Positions 33,402-45,090 of a stretch of DNA of 64,000 nucleotides are shown here, piece by piece (positions within the stretch are counted from its first letter, which is position 1; the number at the start of each line of letters is the position of its first letter). This stretch comes from Saccharum officinarum (taxonomy: Eukaryota; Streptophyta; Magnoliopsida; Poales; Poaceae), in assembly GCA_020631735.1 (NCBI GenBank), contig CM036225.1, forward strand, positions 68,808,662-68,872,661, written 5' to 3'. The position numbers and the translations under genes were made by a program. Below the pieces are notes generated by a model. It was not told where the DNA came from, searched no databases, and saw only the letters and a list, made by a program, of their open reading frames with translations.

Positions 33402-36400
33402 CAACTATTAATGGGTAATGAATCCAAATAGGGCTTGAGTCAAGAACATCTTAAGATTATGGAGAGAATCTTGCTTGTATATGCAGAAATAATTCTACGT
33501 CCTTGGCCGGACACTCGACAAAAAAAAAGAAATTAACCAATGGGGTTGAATTTTGAAGCGGTCATCTCAAATCTCGTCTTAACCAAGGAAACCAATCCCA
33601 TGCATTTGGATGGAATAAACTCCTGCTCGTCCTCTATAAACCACGAACAGTACAACACATGGATGCTCCATCTTGTCGCATATATATAACTATATGTATA
33701 CACATAAACTATCCAAGGTTACTAGGCCAATAGACCGAATCAACCACTCCAGTTTAGCATATTCAGAAAAAGACAACCCAATAACGATATATGTATACTC
33801 CATCTTGTCGCACATCTAGTCACCACAAAACAGTACAACACATGGATGCCAAGATTCCTTCCATCTTGAGATTCCAAGATGCCCAATATGAAAATTTTGT
33901 CGTAAAAATACACCTTTCTTTAACCCTAAGGATCGAGTGTGTTAGGTGAGCTAGCGAGCTGCTGGCTGCTGCTACATGCTCTTATGAGTGTATAACACTG
34001 CATCGTGTAAACCCTAAATACACTCCAGTGTTAAAAGTTCCTTGCTGACTAAACATTTCCGGATGAAGGGAAAAATATAATAATGCTGTATTATATCTAG
34101 CAAATGTCCAATAAACCAAGCTCATGCTTCTATTACTCATCAGTACCTTGGATCAACACAATCACACTTCTCAAAATTTTCTTCACCATGCATCCCCGTT
34201 GCTCTATGCTCACAGAAATCATTAAGTCGTTCCAAGGGTTCACCTCTCCTCCATGGTAAAATTTACCTTCTCAACACGCTACACCCCGAGCTGACGAAGA
34301 GAATTTGGGCTGACGAGAAATGTTTGCCCTTGACTACTGTTGTGCCGGAAGATCACTACTCCTTTGTAAGCTGTTCTTGGGATGCCATCCTGGATTTTTT
34401 TAGGAAAAAAACAAAATAAAGAATCATGATACACTGAGCTGCTTTTCAAATCCCAATCAGCAATTGATAACAGAGCAAATAACTACATCTACAACATATG
34501 AAAAATTGTTGCTTCACATAATTAAGTAAATTATCTAGATTTGGGTTAAGAATAAACCTTCCATTCTTCAAATATTCCAAATTGACGAGCTATCCGCTCA
34601 AAACCTTCTTGATCGTCGTATTGGATCCTTACATCCTCAGCCATATTGTGGGCTTTCAATACAGCATCTGACCCATGGAGAGGAGTGGCACTAGGTACCT
34701 CTTTTCCAAATTTGGTTAAAAACTTATCCTAACAGTATCACAATGGTTAGGCACTTCTTATGTGAACAAGAGCCTTCAAAATCCAATTACCAGTTCTTAC
34801 CTCCCCAAGGTAGCTCAGATCCTCAGAAATCCAGTCAATCTGCGGCCACAAATAAGAACAAGTAAATTCTAGCCACAAGCTCATAACAGGATTACAAAAT
34901 GAACAAAATATGGAAAGTTTTGCATACATGAACATCATTTAACTTAATGGGCTCCAAATATTGCTCAAAGAATTGTCCCAAGCTTGACCCCTGCAAAGAA
35001 AATATGTAACAGAACCGTCCAAATTATAAGAGCACAAGTATAAAAACAATCACCGAAGTGATCAAATTCTCACACTTGAGCACATATAACTCCGGTAGTC
35101 CAATGAAATCACGAGGGATTTCAAACCAACCAACATACAAGCCAAGATCGTAGTGATTCAACATAACAAGTCATATGTTACAGCCATTTCACAAGTAATT
35201 CAATATACAACGGAGTTCAACATAGTTATTAGAACTTACATTGAAAAGTAGCGGAAGCAAAGTAATTTGAAACTAACATTATTCTTATTTCAAATACATG
35301 CCAGTACCACGGTCGACTTCCAACAAAAGCATTAGAGATAAGGTAAATAAGAAGGATCATGCCCGCGATCACACTCCGCCACTACGGCAGGAGTCAACCA
35401 ACTCTTGCAGTCGCCATGATACATCACAACCTGCAACAAGTGGGGATAAAACCCTGAGTACGACAAAGTACTCAACTAGACTTACCCATCAGAAACCAGA
35501 AATAAGGTGACACCAAGGATCATGCAAGGCTGATATAAAGTGGGGCTAGCTTGACAATATTTTGCATAAAAGCTTAATATATATGATCAATCATTATTGC
35601 TTAAGCATCAAGTTAATTATCATTAACCTATCATCTATATTAGAACCTGTACTAGAGCACTCACTTTATTAGGAGCAAACAATATTAACCATAGCAGGTA
35701 TAAATTGAGGCAACCTTTCCATCGTGATCCAATTAACCATCAGTTCAATTTAATTGAATCTACGTTGCCGCTGCTCAAGTCAAGTGCTCACTAACCGGGA
35801 GCGACGGCGATTCGAATCGAATTCCTATCCAGCTGGAGGGGTATTTCTAACACTCACCGAGTCACGCCTGGCGAGGGATGCTCAGGTCACCTTTGGTACA
35901 GTTCAGGAGCTGTGGGTCCGAATGATGTCGCGACCCCAAGGGCGACACTCTGCCAGGTGATAGGGACTCTAACCCCCCCTTGGTCTCACGCCAATGTCCC
36001 CAAGCACATCCTTTCTCTCCTCCAAGAAGCAACCTACCATTCGATTCCCGGCCTGAACTGTATTACTCGGATTCGCGGTCGGAACGACTTATCCGGCCAA
36101 CTAAGTGTTAGACCGCGTTCAACATGACTCAAGGACGTACAGCGAATCAGTCCTTAAACGACTCAGACGGGGATAGATCCACACCCAAGACCTCCATGCC
36201 TTGTTGCTTCACTATCGTCATCCCGCCCGGTCTCATTTCATTTTATTTACACATGGTTCCATTCCACGATAGCACATATAGCCAACCATGCCATATATGA
36301 ATATTCCTATATCTCGCAGGTGACAGGAAATCACCTGACTTCTACCGCTTAAAGCAGGGCTAAGCATCTACTCGATCCTAGTCTATGTAGGATTCAAGGA

Positions 36401-37377
36401 TTCATATATCTGGACAAGGAATGATATAATGCAGCAAGAGTTTCCAACCAACTCCTATCACTTAATGCAACAATAATTATAACATATATAGAATTAATTG
36501 CTTTGAAGATAGGAGGCTTATAATGCTCCGGGGCTTGCCTGGGATCCGACTCAAGTTAGAGTATGCCAGATGAAGTCACTTGGCGAGCAACCTCCAATCT
36601 ACCACTTGTCCGGTCCTTCTATCTTCGGGATGGATCCACCAAACACCGTCTTCAGGTTTGGCTCCAACGCCACATCACGTCCTTCATGTTTTTCAGCTAG
36701 CGTACCTAAACGAGGTGCAACAATTGAAAGCCCAAGTTTGGTTTTGGTAATTAATGACACCAAGTTGCTAATGCCATGTGTTAAGTGTTTTGAGTTAGGC
36801 ATAAGCAACACATGTGATGAAGGTGTATGTGGCAAGGTGTGGTGGCCACAAGATCACAAAGAGATGGTGCATGGACATGAAATAATGATCATGGTGGAGA
36901 TGCACATAAAAGGAAGGACATGATGATCAAGTGAAAAGAGAAGGATCTAAGAGCGCAAGGCAAATGTATAACCATAGGGGTTTTCCTTTTGCCGGTCTAA
37001 GATGAGTAGAGAAGTGATTGACCGGATTTAGGATACATAGCCGACTATCAAGAGGGGCAATCACGGTTAGCTCGGGAATCAAGTGCCACTAGATCAATGT
37101 CTTGAGCATATGCATTAGGATCTAGTAAAAAGCTAACATAACACCTTGAGAAATGATCTATGAAATGCTAACACACATGCACATGGTGGTGTACACTTGG
37201 TGGTGTTAGCACAGTTTGTGAGGGCGGTAGAGTTTAAGCGGTAGAGAGGGGTTTGGGTTCCTCTCTCCCTCCCGCCGAGCTTGCAAGGCAGGATTCGGCG
37301 CTTTTTGGAGAAGTGAGATGCCTATTTTCTATTGCGCCGGAAGTCAGAAAAGAAACGGAGGCGAACGGAGGTCACAG

Positions 37378-37885
37378 AGATGACCGGACGCTGGACCGGA
37401 CGCGGTCTCTGTATGACCGGACGCGTCCGGTTAGTGTTCAGCGTCTGCGCGGTTTTCAGTTTGATGATCGGACGCGCAGCGCGTCCAGTCATCCAGGGAG
37501 CTTACTGGACTCTAATCGGACGCTGGCACTGTGGCGTCCGGTCAGTTCAACAGCGCGTCCGGTCAAATCTCCTGAGCGAATCAGAGCGCGCGACCGGCGC
37601 GTCCGGTCCCTCACGTAACCGGAGCGTCCGGTCAGGCGTCCAGAAGGGTAGAACGAAGCGGAGTAACGATCGGACGCGCGACGCGTCCGGTCACGTGCGA
37701 TCGGACGCGTCCGGTCTCAACGGGAGCATACTGGAATGCGACCGGACGCGGGCACTGTCGCGTCCGGTCAATCGGTTCAGCGCGTCCGGTCACGGCAACG
37801 GCTAGTTCTGACACGCACTGTTTCTTGCTGTCGTGTAGTGACCGGACGCGTCCGGTCACCCTGACCGGAGCGTCCGGTCAGTGCG
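37378..37885 (+). promoter_or_regulatory. CpG-rich palindromic array in U3 of the 5' LTR
   Basis: About ten copies of CGTCCGGTC, many paired with GACCGGACG to form palindromes such as GACCGGACGCGTCCGGTCA, occur within ~500 bp directly upstream of the TATA box. Two more copies have decayed by C-to-T or G-to-A changes. The position suggests an enhancer or a methylation/silencing target; neither role can be shown from sequence. Confidence 0.6.
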
Positions 37886-37930
37886 TTTTTTGCTGCGTCA
37901 TCTGTAACGGCTAGCTGCGTACCCCTTCGC

Positions 37931-37939
37931 TATAAATAG
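37931..37939 (+). promoter_or_regulatory. TATA box of the Copia 5' LTR
   Basis: TATAAATAG follows the palindrome array and should direct transcription starting about 30 bp downstream (near 37,960), dividing U3 from R. The same motif is at 46,275-46,283 in the 3' LTR. Confidence 0.75.
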
Positions 37940-38743
37940 AGGTTGGCCGGGGTTTGAGGAAAACTCTTGCACATTTTGAGATATAGAGACATACTTTGAG
38001 CTAGAGAACAACCCCTCCACTCATCTCTTTGTATAGTTGCACATCTTGAGTGAGATTGAGTTAGATTCAAGTGCATTGCTTGAGAGTTGCATTCTAGAGG
38101 CACTTGATCTTTGAGTTGCTGCGGATTTCTTGTTACTCTTCCGTGTTTCCCGACACGGTAGACGGCTTGGAGCAGCGGAGGTGATTGAGCTCGCAATTGG
38201 AGATTGTTGGAGCCTTCACCAAGTGTTGTAAGGGGTTCTTGATCCTTCCCCGCGGGAGTTCGCAAATTAGATACTCTAGTGGAGCTCGTGGCTTGGAGGA
38301 TCCCCATCTTGTGTGCGGTTGTGCGGCGCCCGCCGAGGGCTCGACTCTTGATAGTCGATTAGCTCGCGAACCGATAAGTGGGTGTATCGCCACAACGGGG
38401 AGTAGCTTGCCAGGAAGCAAGTGAACCTCGGGATAAATTCTTGTGTCATTCTCTTCCCGAGAATTTCTCTTGTATGATTGATTGATTGGTATTTCTCTTC
38501 TCTTCACGGCGGTATAATCACTCGAAGCTCTTCTCTCGTATTACTTCTCGTTTCTAGCTTATAGTTGTTGTTGTTGTGTTTAGTGAATAGCCTTGTACTA
38601 GACTTGTGTAGGTGGCTTGCTTAATTAGTTAGAGCTAGTGCTTTTGCCTCGCCACCTTTCATACTAACTCGTGGTTAAGTAATTCTTGTAGAAGTTTTAA
38701 TTAGGCTATTCACCCCCCCTCTAGCCTATTTGGACCTTACAAG

Positions 38744-38755
38744 TGGTATCAGAGC
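38744..38755 (+). other. Primer-binding site of the Copia element
   Basis: TGGTATCAGAGC, two bases after the LTR end (ACA/AG/TGG), complementary to the 3' end of initiator methionine tRNA. Confidence 0.95.
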
Positions 38756-38801
38756 CGAGGCACCGTTTATTTAAGGCTTAACAACCTACGGTGAAAAAGA
38801 A

Positions 38802-40862
38802 ATGGCTCAATTAAGCTTGCACATCAACAACACCAAGAAGGCACCTCACTTTGATGGCACAAATTATGCATATTGGAAGGTTAAGATGACCACACACCTA
38901 AAGTCAATCAATAGAGAAGTGTGGAAGGTCACCGAAACAAAATTTGAGGTTGCTAATCCAGAAGCACCTACACCGGTGGAAGAGAAGAAGCTCCAATGCA
39001 ATGACATTGCCATTAGTGCTCTTCATGAGGCATTAGATGACAAGACCTTTGAGCAAGTAAAGAACATTGAGATTGCTCATGATGCTTGGGCCAAGCTAGA
39101 AGAAACATTTGAGGGCACCGAAGGCACAAAGACCGCCAAAGCATATATCTTGCAAGAAAAATTTTCAAGCTTCAAGATGCAAGATGATGAGAGTGTATCG
39201 GAGATGTTTCATAGGTTGCAAGTCATTGTCAATGAGCTCAAGGCACTTGGTGAGGAGGTCAAGGACAATCAATTCTCTATGAAGTTCTTGAGAAGTCTAC
39301 CCAAGAGATTTGATACATTGATCACCGTGCTAGTAAGGACTACATTGAAGGATTCAACTCCTCAACAAATATTTCAAGAAGTGATGACCGACGATTCATA
39401 TAGAGAAGATGATGAGAAGGATGAGTTGGTAAAGAAGAAGAAGAAGGATGATGAGAAGAAGAAGAGTGTGGCATTCAAAGCCACCACATCCAAGGGCAAA
39501 TCCAAGATTGAATCATCAAGTGATGAAGACTCAAGCTCTTGTGATAGTGATGACATTGATGAGAAGATGGCTCTCTTTGTCAAACAATTTGGCAAATTCA
39601 TGAAGAAGAAGGGCTTTCGTGCAAGGAGGAAGAACTCTTACAAGAAGAATGAGCATACCATGAGATGCTTTAGATGCCATAGCAAAGACCATCTTATTGC
39701 AAAGTGTCCTTATGATAGTGATGATGAAGATGCTATCAAGAAGGAGAGAAAGAAGCAAAAGAAGAAGCAAGAGAAGAAGGAGAGCTCTTATAAGAAGAAG
39801 AATGATTCTCATGTTGCTACATGGGATAGTGATGACTCCTCAAGTGATGATGAGGATGAAAACAAGAGTAAGAAGAAGGGACATGCTAGCATTGCCATCC
39901 AAGAGAAGGTCTCCCTCTTTGACACTCCATCGTGCTTCATGGCTAAAGCCGCTAAGGTATCATCCGATGATGAGAGTGATCATGATAATGCTAGTGATAG
40001 TGATAGTGATGAAGAAGAATTCACTAAAGATGAACTAATCACTATGCTAGAAGATTGCACTCAACATTATAAAGAATCTAGGAAGGAGTGCAAGGGCTTG
40101 CTTAAGGAAAAGAAAAACCTTATGCAAGAACTTGATGAGCTTAGAGTATCTTATGAGAGTCTAAAGGTAGACCATAAGAAGCTTCAAAAGTCTCACACCA
40201 AGCTTGAAGAAGCTCATTCCTCTCTAGTTGAAAAATGTGAAAACATGCCCACTAATGTTGAGAAAGCTAAAACTTGCAACATAGGCATATCATATGATAT
40301 AATTGATGAATCCTTTCATAAGCCTATTGTTGTTGCTCCCACTAACTCTTCATGTAGTGCATCTACATCATCCTCATCTAGTAGTGATGGTTTCACTTGT
40401 GACTCCACACTTATAGTTGAGAATGAAAATCTCAAGAAGGAGGTAAAAGAGCTCAATCACACATTAGCTAAGGCTTATGGTGGTGAGGACCGCTTGCTTA
40501 TGTGCTTGGGTAGCCAAAGAGCTTCTCTCTACAAAGAAGGATTGGGCTATAACCCCAAGAAAGGCAAGGCCGCTTTTGCTCCTCACAAGACTCGTTTTGT
40601 GAAGAACAATGGTAGCTATTGCAAAAGTTACAAGCAAGTTGGTCACATAGAGCAACATTGTATGAACAAGAAATCCAATGCAAATGTATCCTCAATCAAG
40701 TTTGATTCTTTCTATATGCTTACCAAGGGTACAAATGGTGTTCATGCTAAGTTTATTGGTACACCATGGATGGGCTCAAAGAAGAAAGCCATTTGGGTAC
40801 CAAAGAGCTTAGTCTCTAACCTTGGAGGACCCAAACAAGTTTGGGTACCTAAAAAGAATTGA
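38802..40862 (+). CDS. gag: Copia gag polyprotein, 686 aa
   Basis: Retrotransposon capsid/nucleocapsid protein forming the cytoplasmic particle. The first ATG after the primer site is used. Residues about 1-200 form the capsid-like UBN2/retrotran_gag region (FDGTNYAYWKVKMTTHL, then LQVIVNELKALGEEV). A lysine- and acid-rich stretch follows, then the zinc knuckle CFRCHSKDHLIAKC (residues 289-302, CX2CX4HX4C), further acidic low-complexity blocks, and a coiled-coil-like part (about 420-480, LKEKKNLMQELDELRVSYES). A second knuckle near the C-terminus (residues 607-620) has Tyr610 in place of the second cysteine, so it probably cannot bind zinc. The large size and two knuckles are usual in SIRE-type elements. 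The frame ends TGA at 40,860, only a few bases before pol, which is in another frame. Confidence 0.92.
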   Translation: MAQLSLHINNTKKAPHFDGTNYAYWKVKMTTHLKSINREVWKVTETKFEVANPEAPTPVEEKKLQCNDIAISALHEALDDKTFEQVKNIEIAHDAWAKLEETFEGTEGTKTAKAYILQEKFSSFKMQDDESVSEMFHRLQVIVNELKALGEEVKDNQFSMKFLRSLPKRFDTLITVLVRTTLKDSTPQQIFQEVMTDDSYREDDEKDELVKKKKKDDEKKKSVAFKATTSKGKSKIESSSDEDSSSCDSDDIDEKMALFVKQFGKFMKKKGFRARRKNSYKKNEHTMRCFRCHSKDHLIAKCPYDSDDEDAIKKERKKQKKKQEKKESSYKKKNDSHVATWDSDDSSSDDEDENKSKKKGHASIAIQEKVSLFDTPSCFMAKAAKVSSDDESDHDNASDSDSDEEEFTKDELITMLEDCTQHYKESRKECKGLLKEKKNLMQELDELRVSYESLKVDHKKLQKSHTKLEEAHSSLVEKCENMPTNVEKAKTCNIGISYDIIDESFHKPIVVAPTNSSCSASTSSSSSSDGFTCDSTLIVENENLKKEVKELNHTLAKAYGGEDRLLMCLGSQRASLYKEGLGYNPKKGKAAFAPHKTRFVKNNGSYCKSYKQVGHIEQHCMNKKSNANVSSIKFDSFYMLTKGTNGVHAKFIGTPWMGSKKKAIWVPKSLVSNLGGPKQVWVPKKN

Positions 40863-40875
40863 TCTTGTCTTGTAG

Positions 40876-43800
40876 GTCAATTACAAAGCCGGAGGAAGGC
40901 ATTGGGTGCTTGATAGTGGGTGCACTCAACATATGACCGGAGACTCTTGTATGTTCAATTCAATTGATTCAAGTCAAAATGGTGGTTTTGATGCTATCAC
41001 TTTTGGCAACAACAAGAAAGGCAAGGTCAAGGGGCTTGGTAAAATTGCTATCTCAAATGACATGAGCATATCTAATGTGTTGCTAGTTGAGAGCTTAGAT
41101 TTCAATCTTTTATCGGTGGCACAACTTTGTGATCTTGGCTTCAAGTGCATATTTGGTAGTGATGATGTTGAAGTCATAAGTGTTGATGGATCAAACTTGA
41201 TATTCAAAGGATTTAGACATGGTAGCTTATACTTGGTTGACTTCAATGATAGTGAGACACAATTGACATCATGCTTGCTTAGTAAATCTAGTATGGGTTG
41301 GTTGTGGCATAGAAGGCTTGGTCATGTTGGAATGAAACAATTGAACAAACTTTTGAGGCATAACTTAGTTAGAGGATTGAAAGATGTCATTTTTGAAAAG
41401 GATAAACTATGTAGTGCTTGTCAAGCCGGCAAACAAGTTGGAAATTCACATCCTAGTAAAAGTGAAATGAGCACATCAAAAGCATTTGAGCTATTGCACA
41501 TGGACTTGTTTGGGCCAACAACATACACTAGCATTGGTGGCAACAAGTATGGTTTTGTGATTGTGGATGACTACACTAGATACACTTGGGTGCTCTTTCT
41601 CTATGACAAGAGTGATGTTTATGATCTATTCAAGTCTTTTGTCAAGAGGGTGCAAAATGAGTTTGAGACTACCATCAAGAAGATTAGAAGTGACAATGGT
41701 AGTGAGTTCAAGAACACAAGAATTGAAGATTTGTGTGATGATTATGGTATTGGGCATCAATTCTCACCAACATACACTCCTCAATCCAATGGTGTAGTTG
41801 AAAGGAAAAATAGAACCTTGATTGATATGGCTAGATCAATGCTTAGTGAATACAATATGAGTCATTCATTTTGGAGTGAAGCTATCAATACGGCTTGCTA
41901 TTGTAGTAACCGTCTCTATTGCCATAGGAAGCTTGGAAAGATACCATATGAACTATTAAATGGAAGAAAGCCCAACATTGCATACTTTAGAGTGTTTGGT
42001 TGCAAATGCTATATTCTCAAGAAAGGCACTAGATTGAGCAAGTTTGAAAAGAAATGTGATGAAGGGTTCTTACTTGGTTATTCTACCACAAGCAAATCAT
42101 ATAGAGTTTGGAATCTCACAAATGGCACCTTAGAAGAAGTTCATGATGTTGAGTTTGATGAAACCCAAGGGTCTCAAAATGAAGCTCAAAACCTTGATGA
42201 TGTGAGAGGAGATCAATTATCAAATGCAATGAAGAACATGGACATTGGTGATATAAGGCCGATGCAAGTTGATGATGATGATATTCATGTGATCAACCAA
42301 AGTGTGCAAATTAATACAAATCAAGCAAGCTCTAGTGGTTCTCATGATGAAGTGCAAGTTCAAGGTCAAACAAGTGAAAGCAATCAACTCCCAATACTCC
42401 AACCTACTAGCATTGCAAGAGATCATCCGTTGGACCGAATCATTGGTGGAATTCAAAGTGGTGTTCAAACTAGATCAAGATTAGCATCCTTTTGTGAGCA
42501 TTACTCATTTGTCTCATTAGAAGAACCAAAGAAGATAGAAGATGCATTGAAAGATTCCGATTGGGTAAATGCCATGCATGAAGAACTAAACAACTTTGCT
42601 AGAAATCAAGTTTGGGAACTTGTTGAAAGGCAAAAGAAATACAATGTGATTGGTACTAAGTGGGTCTTTAGAAACAAGCAAGATCAAGATGGCATGGTTG
42701 TAAGGAACAAAGCAAGATTAGTAGCACAAGGATACACTCAAGTTGAGGGTCTTGACTTTGGAGAGACATATGCACCGGTTGCAAGATTGGAGGCAATTAG
42801 AATCTTATTAGCATATGCTTGTGCACACAACATCAAGCTCTATCAAATGGATGTCAAGAGTGCATTTCTCAATGGCTACATCAATGAAGAAGTTTATGTT
42901 GAGCAACCTCCCGGTTTTGAAGATGACAAGAAGCCCGACCATGTTTACAAGCTAAAGAAGGCATTGTATGGTTTGAAGCAAGCACCTAGAGCATGGTATG
43001 AGAGATTGAGAGACTTTCTTCTCTCTAAAGGGTTCAAGATGGGAAAGGTTGACACCACTCTCTTCACCAAGAAGCTTGGAAATGACTTGTTTGTGTTGCA
43101 AATCTATGTGGATGACATTATCTTTGGATCAACTAACCAAGACTTTTGTGAAGAGTTTGGAAATGTGATGGCTAATGAGTTTGAGATGTCTATGATTAGA
43201 GAGCTTAGTTACTTCCTTGGACTTCAAATCAAGCAAATGAAGAATGGCACTTTTGTAAGTCAAGGCAAGTACATCAAGGACATGATCAAGAAGTTTGGAT
43301 TGCAAGATGCTAAGCCAATGAGCACACCAATGGGCTCTAATGATCAATTGGGTATTGATAATAGTGGAAATATGGTAGATCAAAAGCAATACCGGTCCAT
43401 GATTGGAAGTTTGCTCTATGTCACCGCTTCTAGGCCGGATGTGATGTTTAGTGTATGCAAGTGTGCAAGATATCAAGCTTCACCTAGAGAAAGTCACTTG
43501 AAAGCAACCAAGAGGATATTGAGATATCTAAAGGGCACTCATGATGTTGGATTATGGTATCCCAAGGGATCTAATTTTGAGTTGATTGGATATTCGGACT
43601 CCGACTATGGTGGATGCAAGATTGATAGAATGAGCACAAGTGGCACTTGTCAATTGCTTGGAAGGTCTCTTGTTTCATGGTCATCAAAGAAACAAAATAG
43701 TGTTGCACTATCTACCGCCGAGGCCGAATACATTAGTGCCGGTAGTTGTTGTGCACAATTGCTTTGGATGAAGGCCACTTTGAATGACTTTGGAATTAAA

Positions 43801-44058
43801 TTCAAGAATGTGCCTTTGTTTTGTGACAATGAAAGTGCTATCAAGATGACTCAAAATCCGGTTCAACATTCAAGAACTAAGCACATTGACATAAGGCACC
43901 ACTTCATAAGAGACCATCAACAAAAGGGTGATATTAGCATTGAGAGCATTGGCACCGAAGATCAACTAGCCGACATCTTTACAAAGTCACTTGATGAAAA
44001 GAGATTTTACAAGTTGAAGAATGAATTGAACATACTTGACTTCTCCAACTTGAAATGA
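40876..44058 (+). CDS. pol: Copia pol polyprotein (protease, integrase, RT, RNase H)
   Basis: The frame opens after a TAG at 40,873 and has no internal stop; no ATG precedes the protease. Counting from the Val codon at 40,906 (1,050 residues): protease [11 protein letters not shown] (DSG at 3-5); GAG-pre-integrase zinc region [11 protein letters not shown] from 133 with the C..C pair in LCSACQAGK; integrase D200, D263, E299 (D-D(35)-E spacing, [22 protein letters not shown]); reverse transcriptase with [31 protein letters not shown] and YVDD at 734-737; RNase H with [17 protein letters not shown] and the [13 protein letters not shown] end. All key residues are present. It is in the +1 frame relative to gag, with gag's TGA and its own TAG between them, so simple read-through cannot join the two; splicing or a defect must be considered. 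Confidence 0.95.
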   Translation, partial: VNYKAGGRHWVLDSGCTQHMTGDSCMFNSIDSSQNGGFDAITFGNNKKGKVKGLGKIAISNDMSISNVLLVESLDFNLLSVAQLCDLGFKCIFGSDDVEVISVDGSNLIFKGFRHGSLYLVDFNDSETQLTSCLLSKSSMGWLWHRRLGHVGMKQLNKLLRHNLVRGLKDVIFEKDKLCSACQAGKQVGNSHPSKSEMSTSKAFELLHMDLFGPTTYTSIGGNKYGFVIVDDYTRYTWVLFLYDKSDVYDLFKSFVKRVQNEFETTIKKIRSDNGSEFKNTRIEDLCDDYGIGHQFSPTYTPQSNGVVERKNRTLIDMARSMLSEYNMSHSFWSEAINTACYCSNRLYCHRKLGKIPYELLNGRKPNIAYFRVFGCKCYILKKGTRLSKFEKKCDEGFLLGYSTTSKSYRVWNLTNGTLEEVHDVEFDETQGSQNEAQNLDDVRGDQLSNAMKNMDIGDIRPMQVDDDDIHVINQSVQINTNQASSSGSHDEVQVQGQTSESNQLPILQPTSIARDHPLDRIIGGIQSGVQTRSRLASFCEHYSFVSLEEPKKIEDALKDSDWVNAMHEELNNFARNQVWELVERQKKYNVIGTKWVFRNKQDQDGMVVRNKARLVAQGYTQVEGLDFGETYAPVARLEAIRILLAYACAHNIKLYQMDVKSAFLNGYINEEVYVEQPPGFEDDKKPDHVYKLKKALYGLKQAPRAWYERLRDFLLSKGFKMGKVDTTLFTKKLGNDLFVLQIYVDDIIFGSTNQDFCEEFGNVMANEFEMSMIRELSYFLGLQIKQMKNGTFVSQGKYIKDMIKKFGLQDAKPMSTPMGSNDQLGIDNSGNMVDQKQYRSMIGSLLYVTASRPDVMFSVCKCARYQASPRESHLKATKRILRYLKGTHDVGLWYPKGSNFELIGYSDSDYGGCKIDRMSTSGTCQLLGRSLVSWSSKKQNSVALSTAEAEYISAGSCCAQLLWMKATLNDFGIKFKNVPLFCDNESAIKMTQNPVQHSRTKHIDIRHHFIRDHQQKGDISIESIGTEDQLADIFTKSLDEKRFYKLKNELNILDFSNLK

Positions 44059-45080
44059 ATGCACCCCTACATTCTTATATGACATGCCTCTCCGCCAACA
44101 TAGCAAGGTAAAGTTGTTTGGCATATCATTCATACTTTGCTAAGGACATGTTTAGAACATATAGACATATTTGCATGACAAATAGGCTCATTCATGAAAA
44201 TCAAATAATTTTGATGTGTATATGGTACCACTATTGCTTCTATGTTTGATTGATCTAGTGGTAGCATATGACATGTTTGTGGGCTTGCAAACCTAGTGTT
44301 GAATCTAGAAAATGAGCTCATGATGTGTAATTCAACATGGTCAAGATAACCCTTATACTTTATGAGGTGTGAAAAAGCTTGTCCCTGGATCAAACCGAAT
44401 TACATATTCTAGGCAAGTAATCTAGATTGAACCATAATTTGGACTCCCTCATATTGATTGACTTATCTCTCACTAAATTGGCACCTTTTTGGTGATTGTT
44501 GACAAAGGGGGAGAGAAAAGTCACAAAGATATTGCAAAGAGGAAATAAGATAAAAAGGGGGAGAGAAAAATCATAGGGGGAGAGAAAAGTCATAGGGAAG
44601 CAAGCTCATGAATTATTTGTTGCATTTGTATGTGCACTAACATGATGATGTGTTGCATTGCAAATTTAATTTCGATATTCATGTTTGTATGGTGTATGCT
44701 AGAAATAGAACTTGAATGATGATTTGTTAAGAGTAGCTTTACAAGTGGTAACTAGACACCTTTTGCTTATAATATTGATCTCACGGGGTACTTTAGTGTT
44801 TGTGATCTTTACAAGTGATGTATTACAAATGGTGTCTAGCTACGTCGATGCTAAGGATGGTATATAAAGGCAACTCCGATTGGTATCACGCTTCAAAGGA
44901 CCATTCTATATACCTTAGCATCAATTTGATAGTAGTAACTCTCTCAAATTTCAAATCCATACATATGTGCATAATTGAACCAAACTCATGGAAGCACATA
45001 TGTAGGGGGAGCTAATACTATCGAAATTGAAAATTGATTTCATTTCATATCTTTGTGATGGTTGTCATCAATTACCAAAA
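44059..45080 (+). other. Noncoding 3' region of the Copia element with repeated PPT-like tracts
   Basis: About 1 kb between the pol stop and the 3' LTR. AAAGGGGGAGAGAAAA-type purine tracts occur three times at about 44,504-44,590, and TAGGGGGAGCT occurs near 45,002. No env-like open frame. Extra polypurine tracts here are usual in the SIRE lineage. Confidence 0.8.
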
Positions 45081-45090
45081 AGGGGGAGAT
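45077..45090 (+). other. Polypurine tract of the Copia element
   Basis: AAAAAGGGGGAGAT directly precedes the 3' LTR start TGAAAGCCC and should prime plus-strand synthesis. Confidence 0.9.

Larger units (their letters stand above)
31147..34999. repeat. Segmental duplication, unit B left flank (X')
   Basis: It corresponds to 16,834-21,475 without the Harbinger-type insertion. It carries the same signal-peptide-like exon, nested MITEs and four GnTI exons. One-base indels (for example TATGGTCGATTT here against TATGTCGATTT in A) keep a 193-codon minus frame open only in this copy (31,739-31,158). Confidence 0.9.
36725..38741 (+). repeat. 5' LTR of the Copia element, 2,017 bp
   Basis: Begins TGAAAGCCCAAGTTTGG and ends GGACCTTACA. 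U3 holds a CpG-rich palindrome array and a TATA box (separate entries). It is 26 bp longer than the 3' LTR because of an extra 22-bp palindrome unit, one GTT repeat and one C. Confidence 0.95.

Noticed and set aside
37253..37859. Frames of 121 and 157 codons with repeated GRxxR-type peptides in the Copia LTR
   Set aside because: Produced by the CGTCCGGTC/GACCGGACG array, not by a gene.
37378..37885. Possible CRISPR-like array of regular short repeats
   Set aside because: The spacers are not unique and regular, the repeats are palindromes in an LTR, and the DNA is plant nuclear.
44059..45080. Possible env-like third gene of the SIRE-type Copia element
   Set aside because: No open frame of suitable length and no signal or transmembrane pattern after pol.
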